The position numbers and the translations under genes are program-made. A DNA stretch of 64,000 nucleotides, from NCBI GenBank assembly GCA_010909725.1, contig JAACMV010000023.1:1178001-1242000 (forward strand), given 5' to 3'. Shown piece after piece: positions 31,801 through 41,249 of the stretch; the first letter of the stretch is position 1; every line of letters starts with the position of its first letter. Source of the DNA: Picochlorum sp. 'celeri' (taxonomy: Eukaryota > Chlorophyta > Trebouxiophyceae). Under the pieces are notes generated by a model that did no database searches, was not told where the DNA came from, and worked only from the letters and a program-made list of their open reading frames with translations.

Positions 31801-34690
31801 ATGTAATAAATACAAAAGAATAAATACGTAACCTCGGGTGTTAGAACAAACCAGGTTTACAACAAATACTTGCAAGGCAATCAATCAGTCCTAGAACGAG
31901 AGGGAGGTTGATTGAGGCCGTTTCGTTTCGCAACAGTAATAAGAGTACGGAAAAGAATAAACATATTTATAATTTGGATGGTAGGCTTTCGGTGTGACTG
32001 GGAATGAGAGGACGTGTCTTTGCTGCTGGTCGAAGCCTTCTGTGGTCGCTGTCCTTTGAAAAGCAGAGGGACGTTGTGCTGAGCCGATGCACATTTTCGT
32101 CCTACACTTCAGCATCGAGCAGTGCAAGTGAGAAGAAATGGGCTTCTTGGTCTTTGGGAGCCCTCTGTGCAGGCCTGGGAACATTTGTATGGGGAGCCTC
32201 TGGCAAATCCGAGTGTGCCATTCCCATTGGAGAGAATGGTGCAACAGCGCCGGCGGTGCAAGTCGATGGTTGTGATACATTCGATCACGTCATTCTTGGA
32301 GGAGGGACCGCTGGATGTGTAATTGCATATTTGCTGGGGAAATGGGTGGATGATCAAAAGATCAATGCCAATGTTCTTCTGGTGGATGGTGGACCTGGAT
32401 TTGAGAAGGCAAACCCGGATCTGCTGGCGTGGTATGATATGTGGGGTGAGTTTGGAAAAGTGCACGAATCCCAATATGCGGGAGATGGCACCAATAGGAC
32501 ATCGGTGTACCCAATCACCCCATCGGACCACAGGGGACTCGGAGGCTGTGGAGCGCATGATACCAGGATTTACTACTTGCCGAGCGAGAAGGAGCAGCAC
32601 GAATATGCCAAGACATTTGGTTGGAGCCTCGGTGAGCTGAGGGAATACATGCAGACCGCAATGAATCTGGAGCCAGCCATCAAGGCATGCCCCCATGGTG
32701 AGGACTACTTTGATCTGGTGATCAAGGAGCTCTCGGAAAGGTCTGGGCTGAAGAGGCTTCCCGATGACAGATTTTATGGCAATGTAATTGCAGACTCTGT
32801 AGCATATTTCGATGTTGGCGGGTATGCATTATCCAACACTCGGGGAATCAGATGGTCGCCAGCAATGTTGGTCAATAGTGCAGATGATTCGATCCGACCT
32901 AAATCCCTCAAAGTGCTGACAGGAGCAGAGATTGAAGCAATTGATTTTCGAAAGGGAGATCCGACAGTGGTCGAGGGTGTGAGGACCAAGGTTGATGGGG
33001 AACCCAAGCACATTCGTCTTGCTGATAAGGGAAGCGTCACCCTCTGTGCTGGATCGATAGGGAACTCTGCAATCTTGCAAAGATCGGGAGTGGGAGATCC
33101 GCAGACTTTGAGGCAAGTGGGGATCGAGCCGGTCTTACCGCATCCCGAAGTGGGCCATGGGGTTGATCACGAAGAGATTGCAGTTCAGTATGCACCTCCC
33201 GCCAAGTGGCCTGGTGGCACCATGCCTGCTGGTGGTGTCATGGGCTGGGCACTGGGTATTTTTAAAAGTCTACCGGGACTCGAGCAAATTATGCAAGCGC
33301 ATTTCAGCATCGCTGGACCTCCGTATGACGATGAGGTGACTGTTGTTGGAACGCCCAACAATACCAAGCCAGACCAACACAAAGGATACAGAGTACAGAT
33401 CCAATCACCATCTTCTGATGAGGCAGCAGTTCTCAAATACGAATACAGTTCACATGAGCGAGAGGTATTCCTCAAGGGGCTCCGAGAAATGGTGGGGATA
33501 TTTGAGAAACTGAAGGAGGCAGGCTTGGTGGGCGAACGGGTAGCTCCACCGCGTGATATTGACTTGGACGACGACAATGCTCTATGGTCATGGATCCATG
33601 ATAACAAGCACACGGCGTACCATTGGCTTGGGACGTGCAAGGCGGGTCTCAGAGGAAAAGTCACACCAGGGTCTGTAGTAGATGAGACCTTTCGCCTCAG
33701 GACAGGAACTGACCAAGAAAAAGTTGTTGATAATCTGTTCCTGTCGTCTGCCGCGGTACTACCCTTTCCACCGACGGCAAACCCCCATATAACGATCCAG
33801 TCGTTCGCTGTGGCGGAGGCCTGGCAAGCATTCCAGCACATGGCAAAGATTCGTGGAATTCACGCACAGTTGCCACAAGAGCTGCAGACCGCCAGGTCGC
33901 AATTGAAAAGTGATAAAGGACAGCTCCGGGTACGGGGACCTGGAGAAGAGAAGCCTAACATTGGCCAGGTGGCCAAGAGATATTTTGATATGCATCAGCA
34001 GCAGTAAGTGCACCTTGAACAATTAAGCATGTCTTCTTTTTGCATTTCAGAGGATGTACAATGCACATGAAATTCATTTTTTGTGTGTAACTACCAAAGC
34101 ATGAAACCCTTAGAATTGCCCTATGTATGGTCAGTCAGGAGTCATTGGGCAGGCGCCTGCTACCGGGGAACTGACCATGACTATGCTGCGTGGAATGTTG
34201 ACATTAAATGAGATTTTTAGAAATTGAATTCAAAAGGTGGACATTGTTTAGCGTTGTATCGACACCCGATCGATGTAGTTGTTCCGTTGCAAACAGACCC
34301 TGTCCATCATGCCTCGTTGCACAAATTGCGGTCGACAGCGTGAAAAAAATAAAACCAGGTTCTACCAAGGTCGCCGAGTATGCCATCAGTGTATGAGCTC
34401 TCTTTTGCGGAGTGAAGGGTGGGCTCTCTCACCAACCCTTGCGGGGCGAGTCAACAAGGGTGGAAAGCAGAGTGTTGATCATGGTGGTGATCATGGTGGT
34501 GATGAAAATTCTAAAGACAGAGTCCCCTCGATCGCTGATGGTGCTGACGGTGACACCTCGAGTGAGGGTGTCACCCTGGACTCTGTCGAATTACCTCCTT
34601 CCATGTGGGATGGTGGCCGTGCGATCCAGTGGCTAGAAGCATACAAACGAGAGCTAACAATCCAGCAGCAGGAGAACCAACAGTGTGAGA
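31801..34690 (+). repeat. Tandem segmental duplication, unit A
   Basis: Contains the GMC oxidoreductase gene and the small zinc-binding ORF. It is nearly identical to unit B (35585-39757), which has acquired extra DNA. The alignment starts at TAATAAATACAAAAG (31804 vs 35585). It runs through the GMC gene to about 34078, is interrupted by about 40 bp unique to A, and resumes from CCTATGTATGG to about 34690. Confidence 0.85.
32004..34007 (+). CDS. GMC-family FAD oxidoreductase, organelle-targeted, copy 1
   Basis: Intronless, 667 aa. The FAD-binding beta-alpha-beta motif is FDHVILGGGTAGCVIAYLL. The second GMC region reads LGGCGAHDTRIYYLPSEK. The C-terminal catalytic region has TAYHWLGTCKAG and NPHITIQSFAVAEAW, supplying the two expected active-site histidine/asparagine positions. 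The substrate domain is poorly conserved relative to choline dehydrogenase or fatty acid photodecarboxylase, so I do not name a substrate. The first ~85 residues hold a basic presequence (MRGRVFAAGRSLLWSLSF) and a hydrophobic segment (SLGALCAGLGTFVWGA), resembling a bipartite mitochondrial membrane or intermembrane-space signal. This is the intact copy of a duplicated pair. Confidence 0.82.
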   Translation: MRGRVFAAGRSLLWSLSFEKQRDVVLSRCTFSSYTSASSSASEKKWASWSLGALCAGLGTFVWGASGKSECAIPIGENGATAPAVQVDGCDTFDHVILGGGTAGCVIAYLLGKWVDDQKINANVLLVDGGPGFEKANPDLLAWYDMWGEFGKVHESQYAGDGTNRTSVYPITPSDHRGLGGCGAHDTRIYYLPSEKEQHEYAKTFGWSLGELREYMQTAMNLEPAIKACPHGEDYFDLVIKELSERSGLKRLPDDRFYGNVIADSVAYFDVGGYALSNTRGIRWSPAMLVNSADDSIRPKSLKVLTGAEIEAIDFRKGDPTVVEGVRTKVDGEPKHIRLADKGSVTLCAGSIGNSAILQRSGVGDPQTLRQVGIEPVLPHPEVGHGVDHEEIAVQYAPPAKWPGGTMPAGGVMGWALGIFKSLPGLEQIMQAHFSIAGPPYDDEVTVVGTPNNTKPDQHKGYRVQIQSPSSDEAAVLKYEYSSHEREVFLKGLREMVGIFEKLKEAGLVGERVAPPRDIDLDDDNALWSWIHDNKHTAYHWLGTCKAGLRGKVTPGSVVDETFRLRTGTDQEKVVDNLFLSSAAVLPFPPTANPHITIQSFAVAEAWQAFQHMAKIRGIHAQLPQELQTARSQLKSDKGQLRVRGPGEEKPNIGQVAKRYFDMHQQQ

Positions 34691-34710
34691 TGGACATACA
34701 TTTTATTTAG
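34309..34710 (+). CDS. Small zinc-binding protein, hypothetical, copy 1
   Basis: A 133-aa ORF starting MPRCTNCGRQREKNKTRFYQ and RRVCHQC: two CXXC pairs about 22 residues apart, a plausible treble-clef or ribbon zinc site. The middle is Gly/His/Asp-rich with HGGDHGGD. The end holds PSMWDGGRAIQWLEAYKREL. I do not recognise the family. A second copy at 39376 is frameshifted right after the first CXXC, so only this copy could be expressed. Its downstream end runs into repeat R1, so the last ~10 codons may be read-through into the repeat. It might be host or transposon-derived. Confidence 0.4.
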   Translation: MPRCTNCGRQREKNKTRFYQGRRVCHQCMSSLLRSEGWALSPTLAGRVNKGGKQSVDHGGDHGGDENSKDRVPSIADGADGDTSSEGVTLDSVELPPSMWDGGRAIQWLEAYKRELTIQQQENQQCEMDIHFI

Positions 34711-34793
34711 GGATTTCCTCCTGTGGGGCTTGTATGATTTGGAGGAAATTCGTCATATTTTTCGACTGTGTAATAATCCCCTATAAAAATACA
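34694..34793 (+). repeat. Dispersed repeat R1, copy 2
   Basis: Matches 31704-31800 with scattered substitutions and ends at ACATG just before the MITE insertion site. Confidence 0.55.
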
Positions 34794-34798
34794 TGTAA

Positions 34799-35584
34799 GG
34801 GCGGATCAAGTCGATTGTGGGTTTTCTATTAGTGACTTCAAAAAAATCCTATGGGGGAGCGGGGCGTCTTTTAATAATTGATAATTTGATAAAGGTGCCA
34901 AGCTGGCATCCAATCGCCTCTTAAAAACTCTGAATCAATGCGTATGCATATCCTAGTGCACAAACATAATAAACATGGTCGCTTGGCTGATCCTGTGTGG
35001 AGGAATCTTGCCTGGATCACTGTCCATAGCATGTCCTCTGTACGAGCCTTGTGCCCCACAGCCCTTGCGAATTTTCCGAGGTTCATCATCCCCAAATACT
35101 CTCATGATACACCAAGATATACAGAATCTGCATTTGGCATTCGATTTCACGCCAGATACGAGAGAGATGTCGACACAGTGCAAAATTCAAACTCCTTTTG
35201 ACCATGCCCCTTCGCATTCAATGTGATTTCATCTGTTTCCTTCGCCCCAAACCCAATTTGTTAACTCAATATCTCCAAAAAGTGTCAAATTTGTTTTATG
35301 CTCGGAATATCCTTGGAAATGGACCCACTTCAGGTTGTCTCTGTGACAGATCTGAAGCTGAGATGTAGATCCAGGCTCTGCCGTATTTTATCATTATTGA
35401 GGCTTTCCCCGGGTACCTAATGACATTTGTCGGCGTGTAGGATGCTTAAATGCACCGCAAGGGTTGGTTAAAGCCCATTTAGGGTGGATTTGGCTCAAAT
35501 TATCACTTTACAAAATCAGGTCCAATTCTGAGAAAATCCTATGGGCTGGGCTAATAGAAAACCCACAATCGACTTGATCCGCCC
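34799..35584. mobile_element. Harbinger-type MITE with perfect 34-bp TIRs and TAA target duplication
   Basis: A 786-bp element whose ends, 34799-34832 and 35551-35584, are perfect inverted repeats starting GGGCGGATCAAGTCGATTG. It is flanked by TAA on both sides (34796-34798, 35585-35587). The paralogous site at 31801-31807 reads ATGTAATAAATAC with a single TAA and no element, so it is a true empty site. A 3-bp TAA/TWA duplication and GGG-starting TIRs match PIF/Harbinger elements. No transposase is encoded. A small open frame of ~87 codons (34938-35201) is partly shared with the second copy at 62132. It is non-autonomous. Confidence 0.88.
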
Positions 35585-35784
35585 TAATAAATACAAAAGA
35601 ATAAATACGTAACCTCGGGTGTTAGAACAAACCAGGTTTACAACAAATACTTGCAAGGCAATCAATCAGTCCTAGAACGAGAGGGAGGTTGATTGAGGCC
35701 GTTTCGTTTCGCAACAGTAATAAGAGTACGGAAAAGAATAAATATATTTATAATTTGGATGGTAGGCTTTCGGTGTGACTGGGA

Positions 35785-37790
35785 ATGAGAGGACGTGTCT
35801 TTGGTGCTGGTCGAAGCCTTCTGTGGTCGCTGTCCTTTGAAAAGCAGAGGGGCGTTGTGCTGAGCCGATGCACATTTTCGTCATACACTTCAGCATCGAG
35901 CAGTGCAAGTGAGAAGAAATGGGCTTCTTGGTCTTTGGGAGCCCTCTGTGCAGGCCTGGGAACATTTGTATGGGGAGCCTCTGGCAAATCCGAGTGTGCC
36001 ATTCCCATTGGAGAGAATGGTGCAACAGCGCCGGCGGTGCAAGTCGATGGTTGTGATACATTCGATCACGTCATTCTTGGAGGAGGGACCGCTGGATGTG
36101 TGATTGCATATTTGCTGGGGAAATGGGTGGATGATCAAAAGATCAATGCCAATGTTCTTCTGGTGGATGGTGGACCTGGATTTGAGAAGGCAAACCCGGA
36201 TCTGCTGGCGTGGTATGATATGTGGGGTGAGTTTGGAAAAGTGCACGAATCCCAATATGCGGGAGATAGCACCAATAGGACATCGGTGTACCCAATCACC
36301 CCATCGGACCACAGGGGACTCGGAGGCTGTGGAGCGCATGATACCAGGATTTACTACTTGCCGAGCGAGAAGGAGCAGCACGAATATGCCAAGACATTTG
36401 GTTGGAGCCTCAGTGAGCTGAGGGAATACATGCAGACCGCAATGAATCTGGAGCCAGCCATCAAGGCATGCCCCCATGGTGAGGACTACTTTGATCTGGT
36501 GATCAAGGAGCTCTCGGAAAGGTCTGGGCTGAAGAGGCTTCCCGATGACAGATTTTATGGCAATGTAGTTGCAGACTCTGTAGCATATTTCGATGTTGGC
36601 GGGTATGCACTATCCAACACTCGGGGAATCAGATGGTCGCCAGCAATGTTGATCAATAGCGCAGATGATTCGATCCGACCTAAATCCCTCAAAGTGCTGA
36701 CAGGAGCAGAGATTGAAGCAATTGAATTTCGAAAGGGAGATCCGACAGTGGTCGAGGGTGTGAGGACCAAGGTTGATGGGGAACCCAAGCACATTCATCT
36801 TGCTGATAAGGGAAGCGTCACCCTCTGTGCTGGATCGATAGGGAACTCTGCAATCTTGCAAAGATCGGGAGTGGGAGATCCGCAGACTTTGAGGCAAGTG
36901 GGGATCGAGCCGGTCTTACCGCATCCCGAAGTGGGCCATGGGGTTGATCACGAAGAGATTGCAGTTCAGTATGCACCTCCCGCCAAGTGGCCTGGTGGCA
37001 CCATGCCTGCTGGTGGTGTCATGGGCTGGGCACTGGGTATTTTTAAAAGTCTACCGGGACTCGAGCAAATTATGCAAGCGCATTTCAGCATTGCTGGACC
37101 TCCGTATGACGATGAGGTGACTGTTGTTGGAACGCCCAACAATACCAAGCCAGACCAACACAAAGGATACAGAGTACAGATCCAATCACCATCTTCTGAT
37201 GAGGCAGCAGTTCTCAAATACGAATACAGTTCACATGAGCGAGAGGTATTCCTCAAGGGGCTCCGAGAAATGGTGGGGATGTTTGAGAAACTGAAGGAGG
37301 CAGGCTTGGTGGGGGAACGGGTAGCTCCACCGCGTGATATTGACTTGGACGATGACAATGCTCTATGGTCATGGATCCATGATAACAAGCACACGGCGTA
37401 CCATTGGCTTGGGACGTGCAAGGCGGGTCTCAGAGGAAAAAGTCACACCAGGGTCTGTAGTAGATGAGGACCTTTGCCTCAGGACAGGAACTGACCAAGA
37501 AAAAGGTGTTGATAATCTGTTCCTGTCGTCTGCCGCGGGGTACTACCCTTTCCACCGACGGCAAAACCCCCATATAACGATCCAGTCGTTCGCTGTGGCG
37601 GAGGCCTGGCAAGCATTCCAGCACATGGCAAAGATTCGTGGAATTCACGCACCGTTGCCACAAGAGCTGCAGACCGCCAGGTCGCAATTGAAAAGTGAAT
37701 AAAGGACAGTCCGGGTACGGGGACCTGGAGAAGAGAAGCCTAACATTGCCAGGTGGCCAAGAGATATTTTGATATGCATCAGCAGCCGTA
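35785..37790 (+). pseudogene. GMC-family oxidoreductase, copy 2, frameshifted 3' end
   Basis: The first ~545 codons are intact and differ from copy 1 at about nine residues (for example Gly/Ser in YAGD.TN and Asp/Glu in EAI.FRK). At 37437-37441 one extra A lengthens a run from four to five. The frame shifts and stops at 37467 (560 aa), removing the catalytic NPHITI end. Within the next ~350 bp there are about nine more one- or two-base differences, mostly in or next to homopolymers. The catalytic histidine region TAYHWLGTCKAG is still encoded. Either a young pseudogene or poor local sequence. Judged non-functional as written. Confidence 0.8.
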
Positions 37791-38287
37791 AGTGCACCTT
37801 GAACAATTAAGCATGTCTTCTTTTTGCATTTCAGAGTTGTACAATGCACATGAAATTCATTTTTATGACATTTTAGTTTCATACTCTGGTTATGAGATCA
37901 CATCTCGTTGCCAGAAAGCACGCTCACATTTATTTTTCCTACAACGGCGTACTTTTCAGCGCTTGTGAAGCCCCATGCCAATTGGGGGACTTTCCAATTT
38001 GGCATGGCAGCCTCAGCAGTATTGGCCACTTGGGAATTCGTCAATCTCAAATCTATGAATCCCTCCAAGATCCGAAAGTCCCATTGCTCTATCCAGTTAT
38101 CTATGATGTATCCCTGCAGGATGGATCAAGCAGTGCTGAGATCCAACTTGAGCTTCACTTCAGAGAAGTTTGTGTGGATTATATCCAGAAGAGTCTTATC
38201 AACAAGTGATTCTGGCTTGACAGTATTTTAAATATTAAAAACGATGCGAAATTGCTTGCTTGGATAGAATCAGGATCAGCTTCGACC

Positions 38288-39178
38288 TCAGGTAAGGTGA
38301 CAAGATTCCATTGTATTAGGAATGAAACAACACCACTGCCGAAGCAGGTCCTTGAGGGCTCGAAAGCAGATCCTTTCTGTACCGTGTTTTTCTGAATTAA
38401 TCAAGGCGTTCCCAAACACAACTACAGTCCTGCTCTGAGTCTCCCTGTTCTTTGTCACACAGATCCTTTCAACCATGGAGTCCAGCATTTGTTGCGTATT
38501 TGTGTACACAGAGAACCTTTGCCTTCGGAAACAGTTCTGGGAATAAAAGGCATAAACTGTTTTCAAGTGGCTATTATTCTCCTTACAGAATGCAAGCACA
38601 TCTACTGCTGTTCTGACTTTTCTGGTGGGTGCCTCCTGTTTCCATGCACCTGTGCCTGACCTGCTCTGCGTCCATACCTGTTCCAATGCCTTTCGCTTGA
38701 GGATGCCCGCACTTGATCGCATCTCGTGGTTGCTCAAGCTCGCCGTCTCGAAAGGTTCGTAGTCTCCATGTCGCTTGTCCTCCTCACAAAGTATCCTCAT
38801 TTTGCCCTGATCCAGCTTGATGCCCACAGATGACTAGAGGGGGCCTGGATCGAAGACCCATGCGTTGTCAGGCGATTTGGCCAGCAGTTCTTTTGCTCTG
38901 TCCAGGTTCGCTCGACTGGGAGTATTCAGGGACTTTTGTGTAGGTGTTCCTGCCTTATTTGTTCGTGTTCGTTTTCTCGTTTCTTCCTTTGAAGACTCAT
39001 TCTCCTTCTGTGCCTCCTTGTCTTTTCTCCTTTCCTTTTTTTCCTCCTCGTCGGCTTTAATTTCTGTGTCCGTCTTCAGATGATAATATTGCAGCGACAG
39101 GTCAACACCGTCAGTGGACAGTTGATCTCCAAACAGCCACTGGTGTCCATCTTGGCACTTCCTGACTTTGATATGGAA
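38288..39178 (-). pseudogene. Fanzor/TnpB-like RuvC nuclease ORF relic
   Basis: One frame is open from 39178 to 38288 apart from an in-frame TAG at 38834-38836. Landmarks in order are KCQDGHQWLFGDQLSTDGVD, an acidic/basic low-complexity linker, NAWVFDPGP (possible RuvC-I Asp-Pro-Gly), FRRQRFSVYTNTQQMLDSMV and RTVVVFGNALINSEKHG. This order (STDGV beta strand, DPG motif, RQRF.VY helix, then a Y/F-G-N/A strand) is what I recall of eukaryotic Fanzor and related TnpB-derived proteins. The expected C-terminal DEFRTS/zinc-ribbon end is missing: the frame stops shortly after. It is 5' incomplete too. Truncated and nonsense-mutated, so surely inactive. The family assignment is by pattern only. Confidence 0.5.
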
Positions 39179-39375
39179 ACCCTTGCCCTATGTATGGTCA
39201 GTCAGGAGTCATTGGGCAGGCGCCTGCTACCGGGGAACTGACCATGACTATGCTGCGTGGAATGTTGACATTAAATGAGATTTTTAGAAATTGAATTCAA
39301 AAGGTGGACATTGTATAGCGTTGTATCGACACCCGATCGATGTAGTTGTTCTGTTGCAAACAGACCCTGTCCATC

Positions 39376-39757
39376 ATGCCTCGTTGCACAAATTGCGGTC
39401 GACAAGCGTGAAAAAAATAAACCAGGTTCTACCAAGGGTCGCCGAGTATGCCATCAGTGTATGAGCTCTCTTTTGCGGAGTGAAGGGTGGGCTCTCTCAC
39501 CAACCCTTGCGGGGCGAGCCAACAAGGGTGGAAAGCAGAGTGTTGATAATGGTGGTGATCATGGTGGTGATGAAAATTCCAAAGACAGAGTCCCCTCGAT
39601 CGCTGATGGTGCTGACGGTGACGCCTCGAGTGAGGGTGTCACCCTGGACTCTGTCGAATTACCTCCTTCCATGTGGGATGGTGGCCGTGCGATCCAGTGG
39701 CTAGAATCATACAAACGAGAGCTAAACAATCGAGCAGCAGGAGAACCAACAATGTGA
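39376..39757 (+). pseudogene. Small zinc-binding protein, copy 2, frameshifted
   Basis: Same sequence as 34309-34690, but an extra A after GGTCGACA changes the frame, so the ORF stops after MPRCTNCGRQA. Downstream a compensating A is lost, and further one-base differences occur. These lie in the same indel-rich tract that damages GMC copy 2. Confidence 0.7.
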
Positions 39758-40485
39758 GATGCTGTAGAGGCGTTTCTGGGTAGAAGTGAATACAATAAAT
39801 GTTGACCTATGACATGGCATGTGACTTTCACTTGCTATGGCTGCTTTGACGTCTGTATCTCGATCTGGAACTCCTAGGGAATTCGAAGGCATACACTAAT
39901 TCGTTAGTTACACAGTAGTGCTCGACCATGCATCACTTGTTCAGCTGCTCCCTTTAACAATGATAGCAACTGTAGAGTTTGCAGCCTTCAGCATATTTAT
40001 GACCCACATGAGACATACTACCAAAGCAAGGGGCAAATCTATCACTTTCTCGAAGTACTGTTGAGGGTTTAAAAAGGGCGATACCAGAGGAGAGACCTGC
40101 CAGCACTGTGCTTCCTGTGACCACTGGAGAGGGACTGAAGAACGCCATATGGGGAAATCCTTCCTCCAAAAACGTGTGATAACACGTTTTGATGGATACG
40201 AATACCTGTGAGTCAGTTGTATGTAATAATAAAGGATTTGACTCTCTGGCCGCGCTGAGCATTGTAAATGGTCTTCCTAACTGCATCAATATGTAGTGGC
40301 AATGCATATCAAGGCCCAAGCATCCCAAGGGATAATTGCCCTAGCGATTAACAATCCATATTGATCTAATAATATCCTGAGCTGCCTGTAGATCTACCTG
40401 AAACAAATTGCTGTATAACGAGAGCGCTATGGGGCAGTAGTCAAAGAAATGAGATCTTCCTGGTTGGACTGGACTAAAATGGCAA
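39758..40485. other. Spacer without recognisable gene
   Basis: Only chance-length frames are seen. No repeat shared with the rest of the window was noticed. Confidence 0.35.
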
Positions 40486-41079
40486 ATGCAGGGATTATCG
40501 ACTCTAATTCTTTCACTAATGATACCTGTCCACATAATAGTTTCTCAGAAGGCGATTTTATACACTAACGGAATCGGGATCGTGCACGCAGCGCTTGTTG
40601 CACTGCTTCAAAGGTTTGCCCGTTCTTTCATGAGCATCAGAGGAAGGTTGAAATTTGAATCTGCGATCACATCAGCGTGCTTACAAGAGCAATACACCTT
40701 GGCATACACTTTTGAAGTTATACTGTTATTAGAAGTGATATTGTGGTATCCTCTGGTGGTTCGACCCAGTAGAATTTGGACTCGTTTTAAATGGCCACAT
40801 AATGCGGTTATAATATTAGTGATGCCATGGCAATCAATGATAGATATAAGTGAAGGCCCAGTGCATGGAAACATGATGAACGATAATAAATTTCTTAAAG
40901 AGTTAATGGAGATGTTCACAATTTCGCAGCAAGGTTTTGCCGAGAGGACAGTGAGTTTGTTGATGGGTTTGCCAAGTGGAGAGGACCCCAAGGTGGCGAC
41001 TTTACAAATGCTCGGCGCAATTGGTGATGCTGAGCATCTGTGCCTCGAGGTTTTTTTAGCATTTGTGAGGAAAGAATAA
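40486..41079 (+). CDS. Hypothetical membrane protein
   Basis: A 197-aa ORF with ATG at 40486. Hydrophobic stretches at residues ~4-20 (LSTLILSLMIPVHIIV) and ~73-92 (AYTFEVILLLEVILWYPLVV) look like membrane segments. The last third is soluble and helical (LLMGLPSGEDPKVATLQMLG). I recognise no family. It could be an exon of a longer gene, because the composition upstream does not change sharply. It converges on the kinase at 41250. Treat as a candidate only. Confidence 0.35.
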   Translation: MQGLSTLILSLMIPVHIIVSQKAILYTNGIGIVHAALVALLQRFARSFMSIRGRLKFESAITSACLQEQYTLAYTFEVILLLEVILWYPLVVRPSRIWTRFKWPHNAVIILVMPWQSMIDISEGPVHGNMMNDNKFLKELMEMFTISQQGFAERTVSLLMGLPSGEDPKVATLQMLGAIGDAEHLCLEVFLAFVRKE

Positions 41080-41249
41080 TCTTTCGACTCAGCCATGCAC
41101 CATGTAGAGGAGTATGTACCTTCTTGTGTGCCTACAAAATGTCTGCCCATAGTTTCCTTACCTGTAAATCTGGGTTATTCTACATAAAAAGCTTCATACT
41201 TGCCTCAATAATTTCACTATAATTATAATTTTTCCTAGGATTACAAATT

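Larger units (their letters stand above)
35585..39757 (+). repeat. Tandem segmental duplication, unit B
   Basis: Second copy of 31801-34690. It differs by having ~1.3 kb of unrelated DNA (37866-39184) between the GMC part and the zinc-ORF part, and by many small indels after 37437. Before that point it differs from unit A by single substitutions only. Confidence 0.85.

Noticed and set aside
32004..34007. Calling the GMC gene a fatty acid photodecarboxylase
   Set aside because: It is GMC-type, but the middle region differs and I could not see the diagnostic active-site context of that branch.
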